A DNA stretch of 64,000 bases from Agilicoccus flavus (GTDB taxonomy: Bacteria > Actinomycetota > Actinomycetes > Actinomycetales > Dermatophilaceae). Position numbers and translations under genes: made by a program. Under the pieces are notes generated by a model. The model was not told the origin of the DNA, searched no databases, and saw nothing but the letters and a program-made list of their open reading frames with translations. Positions 63,722-64,000 of this stretch are shown one piece after another; the stretch's first letter is position 1, and the number at the start of each line of letters is the position of its first letter. The stretch is from the NCBI RefSeq assembly GCF_014857905.1, contig NZ_JACYXE010000003.1, positions 186,001-250,000 of the forward strand, in the 5' to 3' direction.

Positions 63722-64000
63722 TCAGATGTCGCGGAACGTCTCGACGGTCGCGCCGAGCGCGTTGAGCCGCTGCGCGAGGTCCTCGTAGCCGCGGTTGATG
63801 ACGTACACGTTGCGCAGCACCGACGTGCCGGGCGCGGCGAGCATCGCGATGAGCACGACCACACCGGGGCGCAGCGCCGGCGGGCAGATGACCTCGGCGG
63901 CGCGCCAGCGCGTGGGGCCGTCGATGAGGACGCGGTGCGGGTCGAGCAGCTGCACCTTGGCGCCGACCTTCGTCAGCTCCGTCAGGTAGATCGCCCGGTT
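63722..64000 (-). CDS. murA: UDP-N-acetylglucosamine 1-carboxyvinyltransferase, C-terminal part
   Basis: The last 92 residues of the enzyme that starts peptidoglycan precursor synthesis by adding enolpyruvate to UDP-GlcNAc. The visible part ends the inside-out alpha/beta barrel: VGAKVQLLDPHRVLIDGPT, ICPPALRPGVVVLIAML, the conserved RGYEDLAQRLNALGATVETFRDI at the C-terminus. The gene continues off the right edge, so the Cys-containing catalytic loop is not in view. Confidence 0.9.
   Translation of the reverse strand, partial: NRAIYLTELTKVGAKVQLLDPHRVLIDGPTRWRAAEVICPPALRPGVVVLIAMLAAPGTSVLRNVYVINRGYEDLAQRLNALGATVETFRDI

Overview
This 64 kb window is a single stretch of very GC-rich chromosome from an actinobacterium. 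The lineage-specific families DUF3040, DUF7455, DUF5998, SepH, DUF4193, DUF3710 and glucosyl-3-phosphoglycerate synthase all point there. So do the frequent GTG starts and the many 4-bp GTGA/ATGA stop-start overlaps. The gene mix (dinB next to DUF3040, a topoisomerase IV pair, sepH-hemH-dut) would fit a member of the Micrococcales, but the genus cannot be named from sequence alone. I saw no rRNA or tRNA genes, insertion sequences, prophage genes or CRISPR array. Most of the window is ordinary core chromosome.

Layout. 0-6.5 kb: DNA polymerase IV, DUF3040, DUF456, a small zinc ribbon, topoisomerase IV subunit B (parE) and a sucrase/ferredoxin-like protein. 6.6-15.5 kb: an amino-acid permease, a small cupin, the complete glycerol set glpD-glpF-glpK, then an ArgE-like deacylase overlapping an MFS transporter. 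15.5-19.9 kb: a NarL-type two-component system, a frameshifted DUF418 membrane protein and an aldo/keto reductase. 20-30 kb: topoisomerase IV subunit A (parC), a SigE-family sigma factor with a membrane-anchored partner, a short-chain dehydrogenase, a stand-alone PTS EIIA protein, a nitroreductase and a large GNAT/acyl-CoA-synthetase-like acetyltransferase. 30-39 kb: DUF5998, a phosphodiesterase, the division protein SepH, ferrochelatase, an inositol-monophosphatase-type enzyme, then DUF4193-dut-DUF3710-OB fold. 39-47 kb: two TrkA-type RCK proteins divergent from a KimA-like permease, a TrmA-type RNA methyltransferase, and aconitase behind a perfect palindrome. 47-55 kb: the remains of a toxin-antitoxin pair, lycopene cyclase, a thioesterase, a HIT protein, two uncharacterised overlapping genes and PEP carboxylase. 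55-64 kb: dxs, an alpha/beta hydrolase, a four-gene sugar operon starting with gpgS, a divergent GpgP-like phosphatase, and the C-terminal end of murA running off the right edge.

How the genes fit together. parE and parC together make a complete topoisomerase IV. The glp genes take up, phosphorylate and oxidise glycerol. Aconitase and PEP carboxylase feed the TCA cycle. dxs supplies isoprenoid precursors, which lycopene cyclase would eventually use. The RCK pair and the KimA-like permease look like one potassium-uptake unit. The gpgS side probably makes glucosylglycerate, with the divergent phosphatase doing the second step. The three genes co-transcribed with gpgS (a GT4 glycosyltransferase, a Gfo/Idh/MocA oxidoreductase and an MDR dehydrogenase) have no obvious place in that pathway and are the best candidate here for something undescribed.
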